Positions 51,558 through 62,949 of a stretch of DNA of 64,000 nucleotides are shown in pieces (within the stretch, counting starts at the first letter, position 1; each line of letters opens with the position of its first letter). Under the pieces are notes generated by a model. That model ran no database searches. It worked only from the letters and a program-made list of their open reading frames with translations, and was not told where the DNA came from. The stretch spans positions 14,483,867 through 14,547,866 of the forward strand of contig OZ025209.1 in the NCBI GenBank assembly GCA_964019055.1, given 5' to 3'. Both the position numbers and the translations under genes were made by a program. The stretch comes from Anthopleura xanthogrammica. Taxonomy: Eukaryota > Cnidaria > Anthozoa > Actiniaria > Actiniidae.

Positions 51558-53770
51558 CACATACATACATACATAGTTTATTCAAATCGCAAATAAATTG
51601 TTGACAACTAATAAAATTAAGAGCAAATACAAGCAAAAGGCGATACAAATCGGACAATAAAGCTAAATAATAGGCGACTTGAAAGGAAGTTATGAGGTTA
51701 ACCCTATGTAAAAACTCCCCCCAAAAAACGGCAAAACAAGACAAGAAATACATTGAAAAAGAAAAAATCCCTAAGCAGCGTAATTAGCGAAAAATTCGTT
51801 ATAAAATGGAAATATAAATATATAAATATATACTGATTAAAGAAGAGACAAGCTCTTCGCCACCCCGAGCACCACGCCCGCGCACCCACCAGACAGACTT
51901 TAAAGTCTGTCTGATGGGCGCGCGAGCATGAAACCCAGAGCAACAGTGAACCCGTCTCCTCCTTAATCTTGACTATACTATAAATATATGCTAATAGATG
52001 TATACTAGTTTGAGTGTAAATATATAAGTGTCTTTGGCGCAGTATTTAGTGAACACTATGCACCTAAGTGAGACTTCAGTTTCTGTTTAAATAATTTAAA
52101 CCCATCGGCTTCAACGATATCTTTAGGTAGGTTGTTCCACATGTTAACAACTCTGACGAAAAAGGAAAATTTGTAGCAGTTAACTCTGGCTGCTTTAACG
52201 TAAAGCTTATAGGAGTGATTAGCTCTAGTAGACCTAACTTTAGTAAATTCAAAAAAATCGTGAAAATTTAGAATACCTAAGCCGAAAACTATTTTATAAC
52301 ATTCAGTAAGAGTCAGATAGTCTCTGCGGGTCGAGAGAGTAGGCCACTTCAATGTTTCACATCTTTCTTCGTACGGCATTTCCCCTCTAGTTTGTCGAAG
52401 GGCTAATCTGGAGGCTCTTCTTTGTACTTTTTCCAATGCAGTTATGTCTTTCACTAGGTGTGGACACCAAACGGGTGACGCATATTCGAGGATTGGCCGT
52501 ACGAGTGACATATATAGCATCGAAAAGACTGTGGTGTTGGCGGTGCCAACAGTTCGTAAAATAGTCCCTAAGACTTTGTTAGCTTTATTTACGGTGATGC
52601 CAACGTGTTCACTCCAAGATAGGTTGTTGGAGATAGTAACACCAAGATCTTTGAAACTATTAACGTCCTTCAAGGTCTTCTCCAAGATGTAATTCGGTTT
52701 GGACTTGTCGCGCAAGTGGGTTATACGCATAGATTCACATTTGTCGTTATTAAAGCATAACTGCCATGTGCTCGCCCATTCTGTAAGGTGGTCGAGGTCA
52801 TGTTGAAGAGCTTGTGTGTCTAGAACTGGGTCAATAAGCTGCCTGTAAATCTTGGTGTCATCCGCGTACAGTTTCACATTAGAAGTAATGCAATCTGTGA
52901 TGTCGTTAATGTATAGTAAGAACAAGATGGGTCCTAGAATTGTACCTTGAGGTGTTCCAGATGCCACAGGAAGCCAATTTGAACGAGTTCCTCTTATAAC
53001 CACGCGTTGGTGTCGATTTGTGAGAAAATTTCTGAACCATAGAAGTAAGCTCCCGTTTATACCGTTCATGTTTAGTTTTAGGAGCAAACGTTCGTGTGGC
53101 ACGCTGTCAAAGGCTTTCGCCAGATCAAGGAAAATTACGTCCGTAGGGATAGAAGAATTTCTTGACTTCACCCAGTCATTAACAGTAGATAGCAGTTGAG
53201 TTACAGTAGATCTTCCTTGAAGGTAACCAAACTGGTTGTTGTTTAATACGTTCAATTCACGCCAGAATTCGATAACATTGTTTTTGATAATTCTTTCACC
53301 AATTTTACATACAATCGATGTGAGTGAGATTGGGCGGTAGTTTTCTCTAAGGTGTTTAGAACCTTTCTTGTGGATTGGCGTAACGTCAGCTATTTTCCAG
53401 TCGTGAGGTAGAATACCAGAGGTAAATGATTTATTTAACAATACTGTTATGGAAGGTGCCAGCATTGATGCGTACTCTTTCAGTATACGCGATGGAATGT
53501 AATCTGGCCCTGGGGATTTGTTAGACTTCAGGCTCAGAAGATATTTCTTGACTTCATTAGTCGAACAATAGATGTTTTCCAGTTTTTTGTCAACAATGCG
53601 GTTTAGTGTCGGAAAAGTGTCATGGTTTTCTACAGTAAAGACTGAAGAAAAATACTCGTTCATGCTACAGGCGATATCGTAATCATCAGTTAAGATAGAG
53701 TCGTCGATTTTCAGGGATATGAGATCATTCGTTCCTTTATTTTTTACACTAGTGATTTTACACTAGTGAT
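51558..53770 (-). mobile_element. LINE 2: 5'-truncated non-LTR retrotransposon with an intact RT frame
   Basis: It reads on the minus strand from about 53770 (5' break, next to a tandem 14-mer TTTACACTAGTGAT) through the RT frame, a 3' region of about 500 bp, and a tail of GAATAAACTATG plus TATG repeats at 51558-51575. The 3' region holds a near-perfect palindrome at 51890-51913 with a longer imperfect stem around it. The endonuclease part is missing, so the copy cannot move on its own. Confidence 0.9.
52056..53663 (-). CDS. LINE 2 reverse transcriptase, uninterrupted 535-codon frame
   Basis: All core RT motifs are present: SPGPDYIPSRILK, NYRPISLTSIVCKIGERII (motif 1-2 region), FLDLAKAFDSVPH with the motif A aspartate, GTPQGTILGPILFLLYINDI (motif B) and LYADDTKIY with the catalytic DD. 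It continues with the thumb (GVTISNNLSWSEHV) and the C-terminal jockey/CR1-type region (LEKVQRRASRLALRQTRGEM). The frame remains open upstream of the first ATG to about 53760 (NKGTNDLISLKIDD), so the true polypeptide was longer and the ATG is not the native start. No stop or frameshift is seen, indicating a fairly young insertion. Confidence 0.95.
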   Translation of the reverse strand: MNEYFSSVFTVENHDTFPTLNRIVDKKLENIYCSTNEVKKYLLSLKSNKSPGPDYIPSRILKEYASMLAPSITVLLNKSFTSGILPHDWKIADVTPIHKKGSKHLRENYRPISLTSIVCKIGERIIKNNVIEFWRELNVLNNNQFGYLQGRSTVTQLLSTVNDWVKSRNSSIPTDVIFLDLAKAFDSVPHERLLLKLNMNGINGSLLLWFRNFLTNRHQRVVIRGTRSNWLPVASGTPQGTILGPILFLLYINDITDCITSNVKLYADDTKIYRQLIDPVLDTQALQHDLDHLTEWASTWQLCFNNDKCESMRITHLRDKSKPNYILEKTLKDVNSFKDLGVTISNNLSWSEHVGITVNKANKVLGTILRTVGTANTTVFSMLYMSLVRPILEYASPVWCPHLVKDITALEKVQRRASRLALRQTRGEMPYEERCETLKWPTLSTRRDYLTLTECYKIVFGLGILNFHDFFEFTKVRSTRANHSYKLYVKAARVNCYKFSFFVRVVNMWNNLPKDIVEADGFKLFKQKLKSHLGA

Positions 53771-53960
53771 TTTTGCGGCGATTTTGGTTATAGTCAAGAA
53801 TGGTAAAGGATTAACTTGTAAAGTTTTATTCAGGACACCAAGAGTACTTGGACAAATCTTTTCTTAGAAGCAGAAGACAAATGATTTATTATATTTTCAA
53901 AAATCGCCGCAGAAATCGCAGCAAAAGTCGCCACAAAAATCGCCGGCGTAAACGGGCCTT
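53771..53960. mobile_element. Remnant of a DNA transposon with GCGATTTTTGCGGCGATTTT ends
   Basis: The right part, read on the minus strand, starts TTAAGGCCCGTTTACGCCGG followed by repeated GCGATTTT-type motifs; the left part has ATTTTTGCGGCGATTTTGG. LINE 2 breaks off at its left border, suggesting insertion into it or joining with it. Confidence 0.5.
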
Positions 53961-54244
53961 AAGTATAAGTCATCTTGACGAAAAAAGGGGGAAAAAATAA
54001 AAAGAAAAGATAAAAAAATAACTCATCAACGAAAAGTACGAAGTATATTCTATAACTGATATAACTAGAGGGATGCCTGGTATGGCAGAAATCCGTAACT
54101 CAATTTGCCCCAACCGACGGTGCGCACTTAACTCTTCTCTCTAATACTACTCCTTTTATGTTTTTAAATCTAAAACTAGCTTGGTTATTGTTGTGCTGCG
54201 CTACTGCGTCAGATTTGCACTGATGATCTATGAAGTTCATTTAT

Positions 54245-54382
54245 AGACCGGCCCTTTCGCGTGATGTCAAAGCAGCTCCATTTGGAGGACAAAACTGAAG
54301 GATTTCAATCTCCTGAGAATTTGAACTTATTGTTTCGTCCTCCAAATTGAGCTGCATTCCGACGTGCTGCAAGGGGTCTACT
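54245..54382. mobile_element. Foldback MITE family B, complete copy
   Basis: AGCAGCTCCATTTGGAGGAC on the left and GTCCTCCAAATTGAGCTGC on the right, with an outer CTGCAAGGGGTCTA end. Relatives lie at 11758-11892 and 38931-39010. Confidence 0.7.
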
Positions 54383-55874
54383 TAAAGTAGCTAAAAAAGC
54401 TTATAAAGTAGGAAGAGATATTTTATAATTATAATCTACATACTGATTAATGAAAAACAAACAAAAACAGGCGCGCGCAAAAGTAAAAAAAAGCAGCGAG
54501 GTAAAAATAAGAATAAAAGGTTCTAAACATGATATGTATACCTGGCTTCTCGTGTCTTTTTCCATAATTGTTCTTTTACGTGTTTTTGCTTATCCCATGC
54601 AGTTTTTCTTCTTATCAAGTTTCTTATGCAATTATCTAGTCTGTTCCAACTTGGCCGCCTGTTGCTGGCTTGATTCCAGTCATCTATTCCTTCCATTCAT
54701 CGTTGATAGAGTATAATTATCAAAGTGGACCGCGTATACTAGAACTAGAAAGGAAAATATAGATATGTAAAGGGTAATTAGCAGTGCTAAAGATAATATA
54801 ATAATAATAATATAATATATTTATATAGCGCCATTTCCAGCAGTTCAATGGCGCTGCGCTAGAGACAGTAAGAAATGGTAAATTATTTACAAAATTCATT
54901 AGAGCAGAGTCAAAAGAAAAACCTGTGGCACAGGGCTGCCAAGAAATCGGCGCTCACTGTCCAAGATTTCACATTGTCAAAGTTACGAGTTTTGCAGCGA
55001 GATGGGGAGGTAGAAAGTGTTAGTGAACTCAGCTAGTTCTTGAGAGATATAGTAGAGTCTTCTTTTGAAGAGTGAGTGACTGGCCAGGAGTGCATGATAG
55101 AGTTGAGTGATATATAAGAAAACGATTACCAAGGTGTACATTAGAGCGTGTTTCACCATCATTAGAAAAGATACCCAAGGATATTATTTCGAGCATTGTT
55201 CTTATAATAATAGTACGAATAAAAAATATACGAATGGTTTACAAATAATAAATGTGTGTATATAAAAATGTCCAAAAGTTAAACAAGCGTAAAAATACTA
55301 CTCATTAAGTAATCTTAACACGCGGTATAAAGCTGTCTTTGTGTCTCTCTGTTAAACTCTTCTTAGGCGGATAAATCGGTGTAAAACTGAAACACATTGT
55401 ATTTCCATTCTAGCGAACTGACTATGAGTTACATATAAATTAAATTTACTGTAAGCCGCTACTTTATAAACAAAATTACTTGCTATTCCGTCCATATGAC
55501 ATTGACCTACGATCAAAAAAGGAGATTAGTGTATTTTAATACTTCCTTTATTCGCTGCTGACACTGGCGACCCTCTCGCTCAATCAGCATGCTACTCGGT
55601 TGTTTGAAGCACCCGCGCTGGATCGAGCTGAAACGAATTGTTTGAGGTCGAAAGTCATCGAATGGTATCTGTCAAAAATACTATTACTTGCATGGACGTC
55701 CGTAGCTTTGTAAAGGCCTAGGAACAAGCGTATAAACCTCTTCTCCACATTTCCTAGTTGTTTGTTGGTTCTCTCCTGTGATTCGAGGGTTTTTCTCCGG
55801 GTTCTCCGGTTTTTCCTACCTCCGCGAAAATCAACTCCTAAACTCCAATTGGCCCGGTTTAGAAGTCGAATTTT
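54383..55874. other. Intergenic DNA, transposon fragments
   Basis: 54820-54855 (ATATTTATATAGCGCC) and 55742-55835 (GATTCGAGGGTTTTTCTCCG) look like fragments of dispersed repeats. No gene is supported. Confidence 0.45.
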
Positions 55875-55946
55875 ACATGTGCCGAATCTAATGCAAATGA
55901 GCAAAACTTATTGTTTGAATTCATTTGCATTAGATTCGGCACATGT
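55875..55946. repeat. Perfect 26-bp hairpin with a 20-base loop
   Basis: Arms 55875-55900 and 55921-55946 are exact inverse copies (ACATGTGCCGAATCTAATGC and continuing). Each arm contains ATGCAAAT on one strand. Outer GGCCCGGTTTAGA and ACCGGGTCTAA suggest a foldback element with longer, partly lost ends. Confidence 0.9.
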
Positions 55947-55979
55947 GAAACCGGGTCTAACTATTTTGAAATAAGTATA

Positions 55980-56264
55980 CAGCTATTCCAAAAATGTTGA
56001 ATACTGAATACTGCACACTGAATGGTCATTCCAAGACCGAAATGCATTTTGGGTCATGTGATATTGTCTGAAGTAAAATAAATAATTATTATATATTTTA
56101 TTTTCACTGCATTCCATCCTAAACAATATACTAGCTACATATAGAGAGCAAATAGCTGTATATTTACTTTTTATTTCAAATTAATTAGACCCACAATGCC
56201 CTTAGGTCTTTGAATGCAATTTTCACTATTCAGTATTCAGTGTTCAACGTTTTTGAAATAGCTG
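55980..56264. mobile_element. MITE family A, copy 2 (inverted relative to copy 1)
   Basis: Flanked by TA on both sides, with inverted ends CAGCTATTCCAAAAATGTTG and the inverse of CAGCTATTTCAAAAACGTTG. The interior is the reverse complement of 3238-3520 with moderate divergence. Confidence 0.85.
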
Positions 56265-59200
56265 TATACAAAAATGGGCTTGAATTTTGGCTTTCGTTTT
56301 AATTCACCGCGAAGACTAGTACTTGTCGAGCTGCAATTCACTGTACATTTTTCAATATTGTCAAGGGGGCTCAGTTTTCCTAAGTGGCTCATCCCACAAA
56401 TAGAAAATGGAAACACTTAAGAAAGATTTCAAATGGCACAACACTTTTACCGAACAGATCGGGTATCTGATCTATCAGCTCTGGATCACAGCCGATACCC
56501 TATCAGAAAGAAATCAAAAGCTATCGAAAATCATCTAAAAACAGGTGAAAGGAAGAATAGAATAATACAATCAATAGTGAGGGAAAAAAAGAAGTCTTTT
56601 TTAGTCGAGCAAGAATCAATTCTAGTCTAGATTTCCAGATAAACATCAATCTAATTCCTTCGACTTCCTTGCCTGGCAATCATCACAATCTAAAGAACTT
56701 TTGAATAATTATTACAATCAGAACTGAGTCTGAAAAAAAAATTAAAATTGAAAATAAAAAGTTCAAGTTTTGCTGAAATGCTCAACCCCACATTAATCAG
56801 GGAGTTTCTGAATAAATGAGGGAATAGGAACTTTGAGACTCAACGTAACGCACTTGGATAGGGAAAAGAAGATGAGAGCAATACACCGCTGACCACAAAT
56901 GACTGTAATACAAAACTGCTTCGTTCGTCAGAAATATATGGAAACAGGTATTAAATGTTAGTTTACTTCAAATTGGATGAATAGGACACCTGCAAAATAT
57001 TACTGAATAAATAAAAGGGATATTTGTACTGGGCTGCCTGTGTTTTGTGTTACATTTGATAGAAGTGCGAAAGCATTCATGGCTATTAGAAAGGGATGAT
57101 TGAACAATTAAGAGTAGAAGAAAAAAGAAGAGAAGAGAAGGGAAGAGAAGAGAACAGAAGAGAAGAGAACAGAAGAGAACAGAACAGAACAGAACAGAAC
57201 AGAACAGAAGAGAAGGGAAGGGAAGGGAAGGGAACAGAACAGAACAGAACAGAACAGAACAGAAGAAAAGAGAAGAGAACAGAAGAGAACAGAAGAGAAG
57301 AGAGGTAAGACGAGGGAATGGAAGACTAAGAAAGGAACAGAAAAGAAAAAGTGTTGACAGTTCACATCCTGATGTAAAATCTATCCAAGGCGTCACGGAG
57401 GTCAGTCCCGCGATCCTTTTTCACCCAACACAAATTATGTCGTGACTAGAGTCTCTTCTTCAATATGTCAATCAAGTGTACTGGTCATATTCAATTGGTT
57501 TGCTGTCGTGATAGAAGCGAAGTATCTTGTTTCATCGATCGACGCTACGCGGCTCCTGGTTATTTCACTATATACTAACAGAGCTCCTGTCCAGTAGATT
57601 AACCTGACTTGTTTTTTCCTGAGCTAATTCATCGACTCGGAGGTAAGTTTTCTTTCTAAGATTGTAAAAGCCCTACACTTGGTGTGAGATTTGTAGTCGA
57701 GCTAGCTACGTGTTTTGTTTGCTCTGCCATGTGGTGTGAAACTGATAGAGAATTGGCGACGCGATCTCAAGGCTTCTTTTCGCACATAGAGCGCGAAAAT
57801 GCAGTAAAACCTCCGTCTCTGTCATTTCTTTCTTGCTGCTTGGACTTAAGAATAGTTTCACCAGCTTAAAAAAAGAAATTCCTTTTTCAATTTTCTTTTT
57901 ATTGTTGTTTATATATGGCTTTTTAGCTCGGAAATGCCGGACTAATGAAAATTAAAAAATTGGGTTTTGGTTGTGTTCGGGTAGCGCTACTCTACATCTG
58001 GGCTTCTTGGTGATGTAGAGCTCGCTCTATGGTTTTTTTCGAGGTCGTTGGACCATTTACTAGAATGGACTTTTCATTGCGCAACGAAAATGTCCAAGAA
58101 TCATTGCATTGAGTTGCTGTAGCTAAGTGTGAGTAAAACCTCTTTGAACCTTTCAAGTAACTTGATTTTTCTTGTACAAGACGACTCGCTAATCTATCAA
58201 CGACGACCACAAAATGAAAACATTTTACGTATAGACAAAGAAACACAAACTACGATGTGGATCTCTTGTTTTGACGGGTTGGGCTCTGAGGTTTAGTGTG
58301 TCAGATTTAGTAGTGAAGCGAGTGTTGTGGCTCGTACCTTTGAGGCCCTAGCCCTCGGTACTATGCTGCTCCATCTCGAAGGAAGATAGATTTCGTGTTT
58401 TGTTTTGTTTTGAAGATCATTTTGCTGTAGCAGAACAGCGGGAGAACCGATGATCATGCGGGATATCGATGACAAAAAAGAGAACACTTTCTTGCCAAGG
58501 TCGGAGCGTTTGTCACGGTTGTTTTCCGTGTTCGTTTTCCCTCGCGATGAAAAAGTCTGAATTGTACGAAAAACGGCTTAGAAAGGAATGTTATTAGACA
58601 GAAAATGAAAAGACGAAGCAACTAAAAGATTGACGATTAAAGCAGCTTTGTGTTTCCTGTTTTTCTGCGTATGATATTAACTTAGTGCCCTGCTGAAAAC
58701 AAGACGACCAAGCCGAGAAAATCTCATGTTTTTACTCTCAATAAAGTCAATATTTTCAAGCTAATGCTACTCAACATAATAGATATGATTAATTAATCCC
58801 TCATCACCACAAAAACTCTTTTTTTTTTAAACTCCATTTCCTTAAAAAGATTTACCATTTAATTAGGAAGAAATAAGCTTTTCTTTTTGTGTGTTTACAT
58901 TGTTCGGACGAACCGATCGACCGCCCCCGTGGACGCCCCCTCGCTTCATCCAGTCACAATGCTCCAGGGCTACGCAGTCATAGTCATTGGAATTCCACGC
59001 GGCCAGTTAAGCGATTTCCCGTCAGTTTATTATGACAGGCGTCGGGTTTTGTTTGCAGACATGTCTGGGAGGTTGATAGGCCCTTTTTTACCTAGTTCTG
59101 ATCAGAGGTTTGCAGTGTGTTTTAAGTCAATACAGTTTTTTCGAATTTACATATATTTTTTTTTCAACTAATCTACATGAAAACAGAAAAAAATGGCCCA

Positions 59201-59784
59201 ACATGAGGGGCAATCCAAAAAACAAAACGCGATGTATTTTAAGAGTTTGGTTTTAAATTTTGAGGTCAATCTTATAGTATACTTTAATAGGGGTGTGTAC
59301 AGAGAAAAATTTGACCTTTCATACAATAACGTCATCATGTGGCCACACATTAATTCTCTTCGATGCAGAAATACTCCAGAAAGAAAATTTGTAACTATGG
59401 CTAAAGTGTTTCATACTTTGAAGACTCATTTTCTTCCTGTGTGTTTTCAGACTATTTTTTCCCATCTACAAGTCTAACTTACATGAACGCTGCATGATCG
59501 CTGCAGGAATTGTGGAAAGTGGACCCGATCGCGGATGTAATCCTTATGTAGTCTATGTCGCATCACAAAAAACTATTTGTTCACAGTATGAATCCCTTAT
59601 CGTTTAGAAGATACTAGAAACATACAACCAGCAAAGCTCTGAGTTAAGCCTGTCTTGGATGCTTTGTTTACAGAGGGTAACGTCATCTTGTACTAAATTT
59701 GTTTCTTTTGGAGATTAAAAACAGCGAAGGAAAACATAGTTAATGATCGAGTGTAAGGCCTTGCTTTATTTACTGCTGCGTCAC
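56265..59784. other. Intergenic or upstream DNA before the UNC93-like gene
   Basis: It contains the GAGAA/GAACA array at 57110-57310. GC content rises around 58880-58970. A good donor, CTCGGAG/GTAAGTTT, at 57642 could end a 5' UTR exon spliced to 62928, but this is a guess. No coding exon is recognised. Confidence 0.4.
57110..57310 (+). repeat. (AGAAG/AGAAC)n pentamer array
   Basis: Alternating GAGAA and GAACA blocks; the frames across it are artefacts. Confidence 0.95.
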
Positions 59785-60575
59785 GAGTCTCCCTAAATGT
59801 CGAGTGTCGAGTGTCGAGGGTAGCATGTCGAGGGTCGAGGGTATGAAGTCGAGGGTCGAGGGTATGAAGTCGAGGGTAGGAATATATAGTTTGGATAATG
59901 TAAAAATATAGGAAAAATAGATAACATAATTTAGTTAATTTAGAATTTATCGTCAGCCGCGCTAACATTTAGTTGCCGCGAACACTTGGGAGTAAACGGC
60001 TTCAAAGCAATTCTTGAAACGAAATTTGTGAATTTACTAATATGAAAAGGATCAGTGTCCCTAATAGTTCCGAGTTTGATCAGAGGTTCACCATTTCATA
60101 TTTATAAAGTCAAACCTTTCTGCAATGTACTAAACCTGATTGACAAAGTACTCAGTCACGATCGTAAATATAGAATATTCATGAACGCTGCGTAGAAGCT
60201 AACTTAAATGGAACAGTAGATCACATTTCGTGATAAATGATAGCGTAAGAAAATTAAAACAGAATACTGTAACTTTTACATACAGTATTTCGTAGTTTTT
60301 CTTGTTGTTTATTCATCGGAATCAGTATTTATGATACCAGACCAGATATCTGACCTGGGTCAAATTGCTTGCATGGTTGTCAGATAACAAATCTAATTAC
60401 AAAAATAAAGAAAGCAAATTATTAACTAAATTATGTTATCTATTTTTCCTATATTTTTACATTATCCAAACTATATATTCCTACCCTCGACTTCATACCC
60501 TCGACCCTCGACTTCATACCCTCGACCCTCGACATGCTACCCTCGACACTCGACACTCGACATTTAGGGAGACTC
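59785..60575. mobile_element. Mutator-like foldback MITE: perfect 155-bp inverted ends, 9-bp target duplication
   Basis: Arms 59785-59939 and 60421-60575 are exact inverse copies over 155 bp, starting GAGTCTCCCTAAATGTCGAG and containing internal TCGAGGGT and TATGAAG repeats. CTGCGTCAC flanks both sides (59776-59784 and 60576-60584). Long terminal repeats with a 9-bp duplication are characteristic of Mutator-like elements. The 481-bp interior has no transposase frame. Confidence 0.88.
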
Positions 60576-60699
60576 CTGCGTCACACGCGATGAGTGTTTG
60601 ACAAGAAATGACTGGATCGTGTATCATTGGGAAACATTCCAAAAAATAGTCATGAAAGAAATGGAGTTGATTGAATTTAAGATCCTTTCATCTTCAAAA

Positions 60700-60870
60700 A
60701 AGAAGAATGGAAGCCGAGAAGAGAAAGGAAAGGAGGCGAATAGAAGAAAAGAGAAGAGAAGAGAAGAAAATAGAAGAGAAGAGAAGAGAAGAGAAGAGAA
60801 GAGAAGAGAAGAGAAGAGAAGAGAAGAGAAGAGAAGAGAAGAGAAGAGAAGAGAAGAGAAGGGAGAGTCG
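60700..60870 (+). repeat. (AGAAG)n pentamer array
   Basis: About 20 near-perfect units after a less regular start; RREEK frames are artefacts. Confidence 0.95.
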
Positions 60871-61663
60871 GATAAGGAAAAAACTGGCTAATCCTTCTAT
60901 AGTTTTGAATACAAATAAATGCGTTAATGGCTGCAACGTTGAGACAAATACCTTTTCGCTAAAATCAACAATCCTCTCAAACTATGTCAAAATTTCTGGC
61001 ACAGAACTGACGTTCTTTCTTATTCAAATGAAATATTGTGCAATCTTCAGCGATTCGCATGCAAACTCCACTGAGTTTCTCGTGCTTGGTTGTTTGAGAA
61101 CTGTAACTTAGTAAATAAATTATGACTGATAAACTTTTAGTTTTGTTCTTCAAAGGAAATCAATGGTTTAAAAAAGCTTCCTGGGAATTTGGAATATTAA
61201 TATCAGTGAATATTTTAGATGATTGTGTCAAGGAGTTGTTCGATCTCGGATTAAAAAAAGTTCAGTACCAGTTTCATTACCAGTACTGTTGATAAACACT
61301 TTCAGTGTAAACTCTTTTCATGACTTAAAAATCATAATTTTTTACTAAAATTCACAGAGTTGTTAAAACCTGCTTTGTTCAATGAACTAGTCGAACTCTA
61401 GTGCTAGTTGACGTTTCATAACATTTCATAACAGCGCGTTACGTCATAGTGTAACTCTGTCAACAGCTTCATGAACATCAACTATATGAATGAACATCAC
61501 TGATTTTGATCTTGTTAAAAAGCAAAAGTGAAGACTTCACTCCCCCTGCCTAGATACACCTCCATAGTTTATTTATTAGATCAATTTAGAGATGCTCTTA
61601 GTCCTTGGCCTAGGTCAGGGGGGAGGTAACAAGGAGAAAGGAAGACCGAGCTCAAACCTTTTA
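60871..61663. other. Intergenic DNA, nothing recognised
   Basis: There are no frames beyond the extension of the purine-rich array and no clear repeats. Confidence 0.45.
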
Positions 61664-61881
61664 CAGTGAGGACACTCGAACCATGAACACTTGATATTTT
61701 GATATTTTTTATTTTATGAACTTTCTACTGCTTCAAACCTTCTGAAAATGAAGCACTGAACTCAAATAATCTTATTATTCAAAATAAATAAATCATATTT
61801 CCAATCGATTCACACAAGGGATAAAGGAGAAAAAAAGTATGAAAAAACCTCAAAGTGTTCACGGTTCGAGTGTCCTCACTA
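61664..61881. mobile_element. MITE with CAGTGAGGACACTCGAACC ends
   Basis: The left end CAGTGAGGACACTCGAACC, then TGAACACTT, is mirrored at the right with one or two differences. TA lies at each flank. About 218 bp, non-coding. Confidence 0.75.
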
Positions 61882-61886
61882 TAATA

Positions 61887-62007
61887 CACTCCATTGCCTT
61901 CAAACAATCGTTTCAAGTCGAGGCATTTGGGTCAACAATACAATAAATGTATAGAAAACTGACCCAAATGCTACAACTTAAAGCAATTGTTTGAAGGCAA
62001 TGGAGTG
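61887..62007. mobile_element. MITE of 121 bp, TA target duplication
   Basis: CACTCCATTGCCTTCAAACA at the left is mirrored by TGTTTGAAGGCAATGGAGTG at the right; arms are about 47 bp with a few mismatches. TA is present at 61885-61886 and 62008-62009. Only five bases separate it from the preceding MITE. Confidence 0.85.
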
Positions 62008-62949
62008 TAACTCTAATATCTTTTATTGGCTTGGTATCAATTCTAAGACTTTTGTCAGCCTATAGTGACAAATACTAATTTTAGATATTAGTTCACATAA
62101 CAGATACGTAAGAACAAGCACGAGACAAGTTAGAACCAACCAAACCAAACTAAGAGAAACAAAGACTTGCCTCAAGTATCCAAAACAAAAGGTTATCAAT
62201 AGACAACAATAACCACGTAATGATAATAACAGAACAATAAGGACCGATCGTTCGATATCGAACCACGTAACACGCTTAATATGATGTACGCATGCTTAGA
62301 ACAATTCTATAAAGTAGGGAAGGGGCGTATCCACGATTTTTTTTTTAAATACTTAAGATAGTATGCGCGCTCTCATTGGTCGAGAGCTGTGTTTTCATCA
62401 CGCTATGAAGGCACGGAAATGACGTAACAAGCATTTTTTAAGTATTTTTTAAAAGAATTAAATGATGAGTCACTAGCTTCTCCCTAAACTACTCTAATCT
62501 CTCCCCCCCCCCCCCCCCCAAATATAGCAAATAAAGAATCTGCCAATAGGAGCGAAGCACTGGCACCCTATAGGACCCAGTCCCATATACACTCCTACAG
62601 TACTCTCTTCCAGCTGATCTGAGAAAAAATGTTAGCCAATCAGAATCGAGAAAATTTGAAAAACTGAGGTGTCATCCTTAGTAGCCCGGCAACTCGGGAA
62701 ACGGTTATTTCTTTATTTTATTTCCCCACTCAATAATAACTATCATAGTAAATCGATACGAAATATCAAAAACCTCTCCTGAAAATCTAGATTTATCTCA
62801 GATGTAAACTTTTATAAGTCAATTTTCGCAGGCTTCATGACACCTCAGTTTTGCAGTGACGTCATTTCTACGTCACTATTTCAGTGCACAAAAACTTACT
62901 CGATTACTATTTTATTCATTTTTTCAAGGTTTCTTAATTCTCAAACAAG
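62008..62949. other. Upstream of the UNC93-like gene
   Basis: It contains a 17-C run at 62503-62519 and a T/A-bounded foldback-like piece at 62338-62456. A pyrimidine tract and AG at about 62918-62927, just before the ATG at 62950, resemble a splice acceptor, so the ATG exon may begin there. Confidence 0.45.

Noticed and set aside
57560..57642. 5' UTR exon of the UNC93-like gene
   Set aside because: Rests only on a good donor sequence and an acceptor-like site at 62927; too weak to annotate as a feature.
57992..58487. Two minus-strand frames of 84 and 64 residues
   Set aside because: No family resemblance, no splice partners or promoter seen; left as intergenic.
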